64,000 nucleotides of DNA from Cristatella mucedo (Eukaryota > Bryozoa > Phylactolaemata > Cristatellidae): positions 1,024,001 to 1,088,000 of the forward strand of contig WPIO01000133.1 of assembly GCA_009760855.2 (NCBI GenBank), read 5' to 3'. The first letter of the stretch is position 1, and each line of letters starts with the position of its first letter. Position numbers and translations under genes: made by a program. The notes under the pieces are model-generated. The model saw only the letters and a list, made by a program, of their open reading frames with translations. It was not told the origin of the DNA and searched no databases. Below are positions 44,532 to 56,859 of the stretch, piece by piece.

Positions 44532-46430
44532 TATCAGATTCAAGAAGATTCAATATATGAGTTGAGCTGGTCTGCCACGACTCGTTCCAGTGTCTTTGAT
44601 AGAAATGGTAGAAGGGAGACTGGTAGTTGCTCAAGTTCTCTTGGTCTAGTATTGCTTTCATGAGTAGTGGCCTGACTGTAACCTTTTCGAAAGGTGCTGG
44701 GACGTGACCTGAGGCTAATGACATATTTATGATGTTAGTTATGCATGGCAGCAACAGATCAATGTATCAGAAGCAGGACGGTGGGAATAGGGTCCAGAGA
44801 ACTAATTGACTTCTTTGATTGGGATATGAACTTCAGGGAAATGAATGCAGACATTGAGGTGCTGCATGGAATTAAGGGACGTGATTCCTGGGGCATGCTG
44901 CCATCTTAGGGATGGACTCCCTGATCTTGTCTATCTTGGTGACTAAGAAGCTAGAGAAGCGATCAGCTAGACTATCACAGGGATCACTAGACAGGGAGCT
45001 ATCGTGAGAGCAATGATGAAGATGGTTGATCGTCAACATCAGCATTTTCTATTGTGCATCTATGATTCAACAATGTTTTTATAGAAGGTAAACTTGGCCT
45101 TTACTAGGATGGGTTGATACGATCCACAGTAGTCCTCGTATGCCTGTCGATGGACAGTCAGTTCTCATCTTTTGTATGCTTTTTCAGGCTTGGACTTAGT
45201 AGACCTTGCTAGTTTAATGTCTGTGGTAAACCATAGGCCGTCCGGGCAAGGGCGTACAGTGCGCTTAGTCAGAGGTGCAAACTCATCGAGCGTGTCAGTT
45301 AGTGTCGTATTTTAGCAATCTACCAATGATGACAGGTCAGATGGGGGATTGAGGAGCAGAGGCAAAGCAGATATTCTCTCACGGACAACCTCGAAGTCAA
45401 GGGTCTTGAGGTTTTACGATTCACGTGTGATTTTAGAAGACGAGGGGTAAGAGGGCACTAATTGTAGACTGAGATCTGCATGTGACCAGACAAGCAGGAT
45501 TTGGTAATAATTGATGACAAAGTGCTTTTGTATGAGAAAATTTGGTTGAGTGTATGACTCTTAATGTGAGTGATGCCATGCACGTGAGCCTCAAAAGACA
45601 GTGAGTCAGTCACTGCACGAAGTTCAGTGCTAAAGGCGTCAGATATGTTGAAATCAAAATGAATGTTGAAATTATCCATAATGAGGATATATCGGTTTCT
45701 TGCTCACAGAATTGAAATGAGATCAGAGAAACCTGAGATAAAGGAGGGTTTGATACCTGGTGAGCGATAGACTACTGCTACCATCGGTGCTTGTTATCGG
45801 GTGAAATCAAGACAATAGATTAAAAAGACTGCTTCGGCGGGGACTGCAAACGGCTTCAACTTTAAGGACGTGCACTATAATAATAGCGACCCCACCTTCA
45901 CTTTTGATTGATCTAGGGGTGTGAAAGAATGAGAAACCAGCCGGGGTTGTGTCTTTAATTGTTGGGCCGTTTCAGTAGTTATAATAGGCCTGATGACCAT
46001 TAAGTTAAAGAGATTTGCAGTGACACTTGAGGGAGAACGTCCTCAGTGGTTCGAGACAATGCTGGGAATACCAAACGAGCGAGTGCTGAGCTCGCGGCAC
46101 CCCCCTCGGCGGCTTCTGGGCGCTTTTCTTTTTTTAATGCATAATTCACGGATCTTAGCAGCAGCAATAAAATCTAGGAATGCATTTGAACTACAATAAT
46201 GAAGTAATGATAGGTACGCACGACCATAACTAACATGCAGGTCACTAGCTGCCGGCATATCTAACGCTGCTGCCGAAGTAGGAGACCCAGCAACCCGAGA
46301 CGATAAGCGTCTGGATGTCCACAGAACTTCGATGTGCTCACAACAGACAAACCGAGCTGCATGGTTTTGCACCAGCTGTAAGGTCCTAATATCGCAGGCT
46401 GCTATTGTAGACACGCTTTAGGTGGAGTAG

Positions 46431-48544
46431 TTCGGTATCTTCCTCCCACTGGTCCTCCAGCCCTGATGAAATCAAACGATGCGAAGAGCTTCACTGAGAT
46501 GTTTAGTTCTGGGGCAGGAGCGCTTGCACATTTTTTCTTCTTGTTCATAGATCAGACGACCGCTTGTGCTGTGGCCACGAAGCATTTCAAGCCACCTTTA
46601 GATAGATAGTCTGCCAGTCCATCCCACCACGTGACTGTAGCCCACCTATCGCTCCCGCGACGGTTTGTAAGACTTTGCGACTGGGGGCCTGGCATTTGGC
46701 ATATTGGGGAGAGCTGAGGAAAAGCCCGATGACCGCGTGAGTCATGTTTTCTGAGGGCAGCCAGCCAGGCAGTGTTGGTGGGTTTAAATGCCTGAGTTCA
46801 GATCCACGGTCGTCCTTTCTCAGCACTGATAATGAGCACACTGCTTGGTAAGTGCCTCATCGACGATCTCTCCAACGGTTTGGTGAGTAGCTCCGTATTT
46901 GCCCGATGGTACTGCAGGTGGAGACCGTGCTGTCATTTGCGGCAGCCACTTTTATTGGCTGGTGGTTCATCTGTTTCAACTACTCCAGGAGATGAGCAGG
47001 CACTCCATCTTTGTGACATTGCACTGAGGTGATTCGATCATGTGTAGATGCCATCTTTGGCTTAGGAAGGAAATGCCTCAATGGACCTGAGCATGAGGTT
47101 TGGAACCAATTTTTCACCTCGGTTGTCTGTCGCTATACTGGGCCACAATAGCTTTCTTTAAAATACCACCGCTGGAAAATGCATCCTGCCTCTTCAGCTA
47201 ATCCTCAATATGGCTGCTGATTGGGCCTCATAATGTGAAGGACCTGTGATGGCCCTTTTGCAAGAGTCCGGTACAAGCCACACGTTTCACCTGGCTTTCA
47301 AGGTAAAGTCTAGACTGGTACTGCAACATCAATCTCCTTATACCCTCAGGTCCTCTGACGATGGCAATCCCTTCCTCACCCTTGAGTTTTATTTTAAGAC
47401 CGTCGCTGATGAGCACACTCGCTGTGGGTGTAGTGGGGCTCACTTTCCAGGGCTCACTAGCATAATTTCTTTTTCTGCCAATAATGGCACTTGTCCTTTC
47501 ACTGTCACCACTGCTGCTCATATAGTACTAACCACCTCAGCTATCCTAATTCAGAGGTATGTGCACGTTTTCGGATATTGCCTTGAATCTATTTGTGCGA
47601 AGTGAAATTATTCCCAATCTTTGATGAAGCAACGACGGTAGCAAATGATAAGTACAAGAGTAGTAATTGATAAGGTCATAGGGTCCTTGATGATCAAGAG
47701 GAGTAAACAATTTTTAGTTGAAAATTATTGATCTATTAAGATTGAAATCGTATCAATAACAGCAACCTATTAAGATTGATTGAGCTTTAAAGTAAGCGAC
47801 CGAGTTCCATGGCCTCACAATGCTGTATTCAAATTTTCTTTAGTCATGTTCCCCCCCCCCCAAGTTTTCATTCATATTCCATTATCACCACGGAGAAAGT
47901 GGCTCTGTTACCACAACCTTTTTCCTAATTAGACTTCTCTTCTTACTATTTGCTGTCTATGATTTTTGCCTTCCCTGCTCCTCTGACCTAAAGTGCTTAA
48001 TTGGAAATCCCCAGCGTAGCGGCTGCTACATCGTCTTGGCTGTAGAAAGTTACCGACAAACACGTTTACTCACATTCCGCGGGCAGCTGAGCCCTCGCTT
48101 GCCCTGTGGACGGTACCCATGGGCAACCATTGCTAAAGCCCACCGGCCCTGACCAACCACGCCCACCCATCGCCCACAAGTTGGGTCGCCGGATTGCCGC
48201 ACCCGTGCCCAGATCGCCTTGTTCAATCCTAGACGTTGTCTCGGATCGCGGGCGGAGGCTTCTCGCCACCAGCTGCCGGCTTCTTCTGCTCGCGTTCGAT
48301 CTCGCAGGCGTCGACATTCATCGTGGCGATTCGGACGTATTTGGCATTTTGCAATTTTATGCAATTTTGATTTGAGCGTGGAGAGCCCACCATCCCGATC
48401 TGACGCCCGAATCTGACGGATCCGACCCAAACTCGGCCGAAAACACCGCGAAAAACTCCGCCTTTGCTTCCTCAAGGGCGCTTGAACTCCTGAAGGTACC
48501 CTTAAGTGGGCTTTGCATGTGTCATGCACAGGGTCAGCTTGCAA
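46431..48544. other. No gene supported; GC-rich island at 48.05-48.5 kb
   Basis: 46.4-48.0 kb is unique-looking with a 119-codon motif-free frame (47246-47605, +). 48.05-48.5 kb is GC/CpG-rich with a 164-codon basic minus-strand frame of unknown nature, directly beside LINE-A copy 4. Confidence 0.35.
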
Positions 48545-49190
48545 ATGTGGTTAGTGGCAGCATGCAGAGTATCAGCACGCATAAGCACACAAAACACGAA
48601 TCACAGGGACCCACTAAATGCTGTAATAAATAAATGCGTTATTAGCTTCTTTTTAAATGTGGTCAAGTCAGGAGATGTCGGGAGTGAGTTCCGGGCTTTG
48701 AGAGCGTACGAACTGAAGGCACGGTCTCCAAAGGATTTGAGGTTCGTGCGAAGTGAAGGTAAACGAGTGATTCCGAGCGCAACGATGCTTAGCCTGGCGG
48801 GGAGATGATCGGATAGTTAGGCTGGAGCCAAAGAATGAAGGGATTTAAAAGTTAGTTACAGAGCTTTGAAGTCGATGCGTTGCTTGATTGGGAGCCTGTG
48901 CAGGTCAGCGAGAAGTGGTGACATGTGGCAAATGCGCCGCTCATGACAGACAAGCACGGCTTCGTAGTTTTGCACCAACTAAAAGCGCTTGATTGCACAG
49001 GCCGGTAGACCAGCAAGCATTGAGTTACAGAAGTCAAGACGGGATGTCACAAATGGATGCTCAATTTAGATGTGGTATCCCTGTCTAAACAAGACCGAAT
49101 GTCAGCAACATTATGTGGCTGAAAGTTGGCAGACTTTGGAGCCGATGTGGTCGTCTAATGAAAGGTCACTTTGGAATAGGACAATATCAG
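48545..49190 (-). mobile_element. LINE-A copy 4, 3' fragment
   Basis: Minus-strand LINE-A 3' untranslated region and C-terminal domain, recognised by GGACCCACTAAATGCTGT, GGTCTCCAAAGGATTTGAGG, GGAGCCAAAGAATGAAGGGA and ACAGGCCGGTAGACCAGCAA, in the same order as other copies. It is truncated in its own 5' direction near 49190 at the RT palm region. Confidence 0.88.
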
Positions 49191-49345
49191 CCCAGGCCCA
49201 TCTGTAAGCTCGCAGACGCCACCGACGCCCACAAAGTACCGTAGGTATGGGTGGTCATGGGCATAGGTATAGGCATGCATACCGAGTTGAGGGCTCTCTC
49301 TTCGTGTATGTATACAGGTACGTATACATACATATATGTATGCAT

Positions 49346-49937
49346 ACAGCGGACTATGAATTTGGCTGCAAAGCTGGTCTTCAAGTCCCAGCGGTTTGAG
49401 CACGTGTCACCTCTGCTGGAAGAGCTAGGATGGTTGCCGGTTGAGCAAAGGATACGGAGCAAAGTTCTTACGCTGACCCACAAGGCCCGCCACGGCTTGG
49501 CTCCTTCATACCTAGCTGAACTGCTACATCAGTTTCAGCCTGTTCGCGCCCTCAGGTCCTGTGTGGACAATAAATTAGCTGTCCCATTCCTCCGCTTAAA
49601 GACAGTTGGCGACAGAAGCTTTAGCTCTGCAGGTCCTAGACTGTGGAACTCGCTTCCACAATTCTTACGCAACGACATCTACTCTCCAACTGCCGACTAT
49701 GGCACATCCTTTCCAGCGGTCCTGAGCTGCTACTTCCATGCTACTCACTACCTCGACTGCTCTCCTAACTCTGCTATGCTTCCCACTTTCTCTTTGTTGT
49801 GAGACGAAGTCTGTTGGCTACCGAATGCGTACCGAAAGCCGCTTAGGCTGTGAGTGCGCTATGCAAAACTCTCCTGCGTAACGCCCACATGGTCTTTATG
49901 ACTTTGTGGAGTTACTGACGGAGATACATTACATTAC
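49346..49937 (+). mobile_element. LINE-B 3' end
   Basis: Very similar to the 42640-43352 copy from the CGGACTA(T/G)GAAT position onward: [47 protein letters not shown], then the same 3' untranslated region and TACATTACAT tail. It begins abruptly after a TATGTATGCATA-type simple repeat, so it is 5'-truncated. It looks relatively young, with only one frameshift near 49800. Confidence 0.9.
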
Positions 49938-50029
49938 GTACAAATAAATAAATAAGTCATAATATATATGCTTATATATACACACTACACGTGTATGCAT
50001 ATGCATTACCGTATAGGCTTCTATTCCGG

Positions 50030-50092
50030 CATATGTAAACTGCCTAGAAAGATATTTAGTTCTTTTTTAATGCTATGCAATATTGATTTTAT
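50030..50092 (+). mobile_element. LINE-A 3' tail remnant
   Basis: ATGTAAACTGCCTAGAAAGA, TATTTAGTTCTTTTTTAATG and CTATGCAA are a decayed plus-strand tail. Confidence 0.55.
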
Positions 50093-50148
50093 GTATCTAT
50101 ACGTACCTGTAGATATACACTATTTATTGTAGGTATTTATGTATTCTG

Positions 50149-50475
50149 AAACGGTACCGTATTTTTACAATATAAGTCGCACTTTTTTTCCACTTTAAAA
50201 CAAACCTGCCACTTGCACACTGCATGTCAGTGTCAGACACTGCATACAGTGAAAGTGACAATTCAGACATTGACAATTTTGCCAAAAGACTATGAAGATG
50301 TTGGCAGTGATACTGATAATGAGTTTCTTTCTAAATGCAATGATTAAAGCAAATTTACTTTATTAAAAAATGAGCTATGTATTCAGTAATCATATTTTTC
50401 AATAAACTGTTCAAAAAATATCAAAAGTTTCTGGGAGGCCACTTAAAATGGCCACGGAACCCAACAAATTCTGAT
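50149..50475 (+). mobile_element. Possible DNA-transposon 3' remnant
   Basis: It begins ACCGTATTTTTACAATATAA with GTCGCACTTTTTTTCC, a terminus style seen in some cut-and-paste transposons. A short acidic coding remnant follows with one frameshift (SDTAYSESDNSDIDNF, then DYEDVGSDTDNEFLSKCND and TAA at about 50347), like the acidic C-termini of pogo/Tigger-type transposases, and AATAAA at 50401-50406. Neither the matching terminal repeat nor a target duplication was identified. Confidence 0.35.
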
Positions 50476-50509
50476 TCTGATATGCAAACGTTAGTGCAAT
50501 CTTGGTAAG

Positions 50510-50690
50510 TCGTAATGGTTCAGTAGGTAAGGCGGTTGCTTTTCATGACCTCGGCCCCGAGGTCGTGGGTTCGAATCCTGTGGTGGGCGATCCTTTATCG
50601 CCACTGCAAGCGGTGGTGATAGCCGTAAAGGCTCTTCTGTTGCTACACAAAAAAGAGGCTGCTTAATCAGCTAGCATTTAATTTTTAATC
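50510..50690 (+). mobile_element. SINE-2
   Basis: TGGTTCAGTAGGTAAGG (A box), GGTTCGAATCC (B box), GGCGATCCTTTATCGCC, GATAGCCGTAAAGGCTCTTC, AAAAAGAGGCTGCTTAATCA. Highly similar to the 21-kb copy and opposed by an inverted copy at 51.1-51.3 kb. Confidence 0.9.
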
Positions 50691-51100
50691 TACTGTACTC
50701 ATTTGCATTATATAAAATAAGCATACTCGGTAAGTAAGCCAAGGTTTACTGCAAGTGTATATTAATTTTCAGAGCTAAGATGAAGTTACACCCCCTCCCA
50801 ATAGGCTAAAACTTGTCTGAGCCGCTTTTTACCCCTCCCCCTCTACCGATTTTCCGCGGTCCTTTGCACTAGGGTGCATTACCCTACGAGCAGCTCTTCC
50901 CGTAAGGCCATCTTATACTGTTTTTACAAGTTTCCACCCTATTGATTTTGAGAGCAATATCATTAGTAGTGTATGGAAATTTGATTCGGGTTCTTTTTTT
51001 CGGTGTGTATGGCTGCAGCACAAACTAGCCGACCAATTGTACGTGCTGCCGCTATATGTAATAGCTATACCTGATCGAGTCCGGGTCATAGGGTCGTGGG

Positions 51101-51281
51101 ATAAATAAATAAATGCTAGCTGATTTAACAGCCTCTTTTGTAAAGCGACGGAAGAGCCTTTACGGCTATCACCACCGCTTGCAGTGACGATAAATAATCA
51201 CCCACTGCAGGATTCGAAACCAAGACCTCGGGACCGAGGTCGTGAAAAGCAACCGCCTTACTTAGTGTGCCATCACGGCTC
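51101..51281 (-). mobile_element. SINE-2, inverted relative to the 50.5-kb copy
   Basis: ATAAATAAATAAATGCTAGC, GAAGAGCCTTTACGGCTATC, GCAGGATTCGAAACCAAGAC and AGCAACCGCCTTACTTAGTG: a complete minus-strand copy from AT-rich tail to head. Confidence 0.9.
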
Positions 51282-51369
51282 ACCATGAGGCGAGCTTACA
51301 ACAAAATGGCTACAGCCTGGTTGGCTGTTGCTGTCACTACAGAAAACGGGTTTCACAAACTAATAATAT

Positions 51370-51860
51370 TTAATATAATACTAGCAACAAGACATTTGTA
51401 TAACGCCCCGAGAAAACTAAATCTCTTTCTCGGCATTTAACGTTAGCAGGAAAGGAAGCAGGTCCATTTTATTACTGATAGTATGCCTCGGGTAGACATT
51501 TAGACCCGTGAGTAAACAAGATGCAATTCTTACGGTCTGAGCAAATGCTTTGAGGTCTCGCTACTTTTTAAATTTCATCAAGTGACGTGATGTCGTGACA
51601 TAAATCGGTAACGGGCTGTAGGTTTTAGAAGTACTACAGATGAAGGACCGACCGGTCTCGCAAAGATTTCAGGCTACCGACACATAGTAGGCTGGCAGAC
51701 CAAGTTTGAAGAGCATCCGGTGCAGCGGCTACCAGATGCAGGGTAGCACAGCGTTTCCAGTTTACACATGTCGCCGTTGCTGAAACACTGCTAGCCCGAA
51801 ACTCTGCCGCAAGAAAGCCCGCGTCTGCAGACCGGTCCATTATATAAAGCTCCTGCTTGC
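51370..51860 (-). mobile_element. Old L2-like LINE 3' end
   Basis: Minus-strand tail (ATTTGTATAACGCCCCGAGA, AACTAAATCTCTTTCTCGGC) followed by a diverged C-terminal region (CGTGATGTCGTGACATAAAT; CGCAAAGATTTCAGG). The subfamily is uncertain. Confidence 0.65.
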
Positions 51861-53209
51861 ACGAATTCTTTTAAAAATACATCCACCGGGAAAGGGCAGT
51901 ACCGCAAACGCGGAAGCAATTTCTTCGACTTCATGAAAAACAAGAGCACACCTAGCGTGACCTTGCCTGCCGACCCCGTTCTAACATGGTCCTCTGTCTA
52001 ATGGACATGGCAACAGAGTATTTATTTGGCCAACGGCGACTGCCTCGAGGCACTTTGAGATTTTGACTCGGGGTCAATTGCGAACGAGGCTTGGTCTTGG
52101 AAAAAATCCGACGACTTTTCTGAGAGAAAATTCCAACGCCTTAAACGCCCGAGCTCGTTTTATAGTTCATCGCACCGCGAGAGGTCGTGCAAAAATTTCT
52201 CGTCATGCATACAGCAAGGCAAAAGAAGAGAAATAGCATGAGGAAAAACTTCAAGCCGATTCGGGCAGTGCTGCCTTTGAGGACCATTCGTACTTTTGTC
52301 CCAGTTCGCAGCAGCAACGGGCTGCCCAAAGAAAATGGCGAGTGTCGCATGGCTGGAGCGTATAAGAGGACGTCAAGCTTCGGCCCCGCCCAAGAAACTG
52401 TAATTAGCGGGATTGGCGGAGAGAACGGAGATCGTGACTGCTCTAGCTGTCCCAGTTTGCTCCGCGTGCGTTCATACCTTGTGGATGTGTCGATGTTGAG
52501 CGACAGCGATCCGTACACGATGACTTCTTGGCCGACAAATAGCCGCTCCCCTATAACTTGACGTCCTGTGTGCTTTGTCGTTTAAAATGACATGCCGGTG
52601 GCTGTTCTGTTTACAAAGAAATAAATTGCTCCGAAGATTTATAGTAGAGATACTGATTTCTTCTGATTTTAAAATTTATGTTTCGCTGCGAAAACAACCT
52701 CACGACCATTGTGCAACATTTATGTAGATTTGAGACCTTTTTTCGTTGATTCCGTCTGGCCCTAGTTTAAACCATCTCCCCGGTTGTGATATAGGCTCCA
52801 GCCTTGGCCCTCTACCTACCAAAAGTTATAATGTAGAGAAGGGCGGTAGTTGAACAAAAATTATCAGCTTTCCTCCAACAGAGAATATCTTTTCCGAAGG
52901 ATATAGCTTTATTCAAAAAAATTCGTGTCGGAATTAATCTTTGTTGTTACACAAATGATTATTGTTTGTGTGGTGTCTCCAGAGGCGGCTGTTCTAGTGG
53001 GAGTCTCACGGAGACACAGCAGGCGGCGCACGTGCACAGTAAACGACTCTTTATTACTCTATTACCTTTGACCTTTATTACTCCCAACGGGCACATATAT
53101 GGAAGCCCAATAAATCGCAGCAGACGACACGAAATATAATCTGCATTAGTGGCCCGACGCTGCGCTGCTTCAATGGCTCAACTATACGCAACAAACAACT
53201 AACGCCACA
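51861..53209. other. No gene supported; overlapping opposite frames at 52.1-52.6 kb
   Basis: Frames of 124 (+) and 125 (-) codons overlap between 52141 and 52561. Neither resembles a known protein. Confidence 0.35.
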
Positions 53210-53363
53210 GCCGAGCTGGTTTGGTCCAGCGGTTAAGGTGCTCGCCCCCCCCCCCCCCCCGACCAAGGTCTGTCTGAGGTCGTCGGCTCGAGCCCCGAGG
53301 CATATGTGAAGCGCCTGAATAGAGATTAAGTTCTCTTGGGGCGCTATACAAGTGAATTATATA
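53210..53363 (+). mobile_element. SINE-1 with expanded C run
   Basis: GCCGAGCTGGTTTGGTCCAG (A box), GGCTCGAGCCCC (B box), TGAAGCGCCTGAATAGAGAT, CTTGGGGCGCTATACAAGTG. Between the boxes is a run of 16 C (53245-53260) where other copies have four or five. Confidence 0.92.
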
Positions 53364-53369
53364 TGTATG

Positions 53370-53423
<54 letters not shown>
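53357..53423. repeat. (TA)n then (TG)n at a SINE-1 end
   Basis: TATGTATG and TA runs then TG, continuing from the SINE-1 tail. Confidence 0.92.
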
Positions 53424-55974
53424 AGGCACGTGCATTAGCGTCAGGCTCCTCATTAATTACAGCAGAAGCACCAGGCACACGCCACATCATTCGGTGGATC
53501 TTTTCCAGAATATACTTATTGAAGTTTGGGAGTAGCATCAGAGTGCACAGCAGCCAGTCTTTTCCTGCATTAGTAGTAGATATCTCGCGAACCTGCGGCC
53601 CTGACTAGATAAAGCTCCCCCAGCCAAAGGCTGCCGGCACCGACCAGCTGTTGGTAAATTAACTATTGCCCATGGCTGCAATGCATATTGAGTTAAGCAT
53701 GGTTTTTACCTCTATTCGATGTGGAGAGGATTGTTCGGCGGGCCAAGTACTCAAAGAGAGTGAAGTTAGCGAACCATACGCACACTAAGACAGACAGGAC
53801 TCACGGTACCGGCACCGAATTCATAAGGTGCGAAATTTGAATGTCTATCCATGCTGGTCAACAGAGGTGATAACCTTTCGGCGACAGTTTCTCTGTCTTA
53901 TGGCGGCTGGCTATCAAGTCTGACCGAAAGTGGTAGCTTCTGTATTGTGGAGGTCGACTCAAGTAAAACTAAGAGATCGACCTGCATAGTGGGGCTGAAG
54001 TTACAGTTTATGGCCTGCTGACATTTATGGCAGGTATGGACACTGTTATATTACTACACCTGAAGCGCTCCGAAGAGTCAGTTACGAGTAGGAAGCAGCC
54101 GAAACCGGAAGTTGCTGTTGGGAGAACCGCCGAGCCCGATGGAGGAAAAATGTTTTAGTATGCACCTGCGACCGAGCTTTATTAGTTACTAGCTTTAGGG
54201 ACCGGACCAACAATGGTCAGCACCTAGCATGAGATGCTCTAGAGCAGCGATCAGCTAGCTTTTCGGACTTACATGGTTATTTCAGGTCAATTAGGTACAC
54301 TAGGCAAGAAGAAACCTCTGCCCACTCTGCTGGGCTGGCAGAAACCACGCCCCCGGCGGAGTAGGCGTGACCAAACGGACAAAAAGTTGCAACTGTGGAA
54401 CGGCAATTCATCGTACCTCCCTTGTCAGGGGCTTCTGTTACATACAAGCGCTTGACATCAGTTCTACAAATGAACACGGGCCCCAGTTTGAGCTGCAGCG
54501 AGCAGTAATGAAGGGATACAAAACCAATGAAGAGGAACACAACCGTGACAATTCGATTAGTTCGAATCCAGCAGTAAATAACTAAGGGGGCTTAATGACT
54601 GGAGCAGCAACTAGGCCGTTATCTGGCCTAAAAGCCGGAATTTGCCGATGCTCTAGAGCATTAAGGTCGATTGCTGAGGTTCTGAAAGCTGCAGTTCCGA
54701 TGGTCATTAGAGAAATAAAAGGATAAAATCAAATTAATGTAAGCTTTGTGCCTTGTTTGCCTAAGCATTGTGAGTTCCGACATAATTAGGGGCTTTTTTG
54801 TTTACGTTGGTCAGATTCGACATACAGCATATCAACGCTTAGCAAATAGTTAAGCATGAAGTAAGGCATGGTTTAATTTGTTGGCACGATTCTGCACCAC
54901 CCATCAATCTATCTCCCACCCTCAGATCTAAATAACATAGCGAGTAGATCTGGCACTGGGCTGGTAGCAGAATCGGCTCTGTAGCTCCAGAAAAAGCTAG
55001 ACAGTCTCGGCCAACCAGTCAAAAAAACCCAGCTAAAGGCTGGGTCAGAAACTTCATTTGGAATGTCTCGAACCCACACTGCCTCTAAGAAAGTCGACTT
55101 ATATGCCAACTGCAGGGAAATACTCTTCAAATAAGGAAATGATTTAAGGTTTAATTCTTGGGACAGTGCTAATTTTTATCTTCATATGGTACAACTGGTA
55201 TTTCAAAACCGGTGCTATACCAGGTTCTAGTCTAGTTTCGCTTATTGTTAGTAGGCTCTCGTGTGATGGCAGAGTGACTGGTCATTACAGAATATCACTC
55301 GATGGTACTTAAGGTCGCCGAAAGAATAGGCTTCTTATCCTATGGATCTCATCCTATGAATAGGAATAGTGGGCTGCTGTGTGGACAGTCGATACTGACA
55401 CTGACCAATTCTTGCTTCTAGCTTTTAACGTCAGCATCTGTGCAGCAAACAAAAATGTGGATACACAAGGGATAGCTCAAAGAGAACCAGGTTCTGTCCA
55501 CACAGAAAAAAGGCACATATCAGCCCACGATGCAGAGAACCAACTGGCGGTGGACACAAAACCAAACGAGCCATTTATTTGAGTAGAAACGAAGAAAGTT
55601 GCTGGGTGCAGCACTAACCAGCTGGGAATCGGCCACACAACGACACAGACACAAAAATGCTGACACAGCAGTGTTAGCTGCTCCCACTTAGCTCAGATCT
55701 GCCATTAGGTGACGACTGAGGTAATTACACTTGCTGCATTCCTACAATATTCAGCAACATAGACTCAACACGGCAAGACAGTGAGCTGTCTCAAGTACTT
55801 GGAATGCATTCAAAACTGGCCACAAAACTACTGACAAGAACCAAATCGAGATCAAAGTGAGAACCTACACAGCAGGAAGGGTAAACATAGGCAACTTTGC
55901 ATGGCTCACAAAACGTTCATAATAAGTCGTTCGCACAGAGCTTTAAGGGAACCAAAACATCTATATTCACATGC
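53424..55974. other. Intergenic, nothing recognised
   Basis: Unique-looking AT-richer DNA without long frames or repeat landmarks. Confidence 0.4.
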
Positions 55975-56640
55975 TTAATAACTCGCTGCAAGATAATCAA
56001 TGACCAAAGGTAAGTAACATGCACGGTATTCGACGAGCATGCATAACCACAGAAGTATCATGCTCAGACAGGCATGCCAAAGCTGATGGTAAGGAAGCTT
56101 GGAGTAGGTGGTTCGTACGACCTCCAGCCAGTAGCAGGAACTGAACCTTTCGATCATGTAAGCCCACACGGCGCACAGGAACAAAAGAGATACGTTCACA
56201 GCAACGGGCACGGGAGAGCTGACCGGAACATAAGAGGTCTTTAGCTGAGACCTAATTGATGCCAGGTCATTGGAACGCGGCGACCATAGCTTGAAGTGAG
56301 CTCCTGCATTTCGGTGCACATGAGCACACAAGTATGTGCACATGTGATCTCCAAAGGATATCAATGTGGTGCGACAGACGGCGAGATTACAGGATGCTGA
56401 TGAGGAGCGGCTGGTGCAAAGGTGCACTGGCGGAGCAAGGAGGTCGGGTAGGTAGGCCGGCGCACGGTGAGCAAAGCGACCCGTAAGCCACAAAGAAGAT
56501 CTCGATATCGATTTGATGCTTGCTGAGGGGAGCGAGACACTGAGTGATGGCGCCAAGCCGTCACATGACAGAGTCACGATCGGCTGCAAACGTGATAGAA
56601 AAACTGGGCTGCCTACCAAGGATAAGCAGCTTGCCAATTC
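55975..56640 (-). mobile_element. LINE-C (L2-like) 3' end
   Basis: Minus-strand sequence with a decayed C-terminal domain (RAPAYLPDLL, and RTTxxS-like block) and GTCTCAGCTAAAGACCTCTT followed by GTTCCGGTCAGCT, a signature shared with the fragment at 30.5 kb but not with LINE-A. The 220-codon open frame here is this element, not a host gene. Immediately 3' of MGST3. Confidence 0.7.
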
Positions 56641-56644
56641 GGGA

Positions 56645-56852
56645 TAATAATTAGTAGTAATAATAATAATACATTTGTTACAGCGCTCTCAGAGAACTCA
56701 AATCTCTTTCTGGGCACTTTACATTTGCAGCACAGTAAGCATGATCGAATGGCTAAAGGTAGCCTTCTCAGTGGCAACAAGCATAACATGGCTAGACATG
56801 CTAGAGGTGATACGCACAGGGTCAGCGTGCAAATGCAGGGAGCTAGTCCTGC
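56645..56852 (-). mobile_element. LINE-A tail forming the start of the MGST3 3' UTR
   Basis: AATAATAATAATACATTTGT, CAGAGAACTCAAATCTCTTT and GCACAGGGTCAGCGTGCAAA are LINE-A tail landmarks in minus orientation. The match begins within about ten bases of the MGST3 stop codon and runs in the same direction as the gene. Confidence 0.8.
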
Positions 56853-56859
56853 GCGGGCA

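Noticed and set aside
55975-56637. 220-codon minus-strand frame as a possible gene
   Set aside because: RAPAYLPDLL and the following bases match the LINE C-terminal domain and 3' end, so it is LINE-C.
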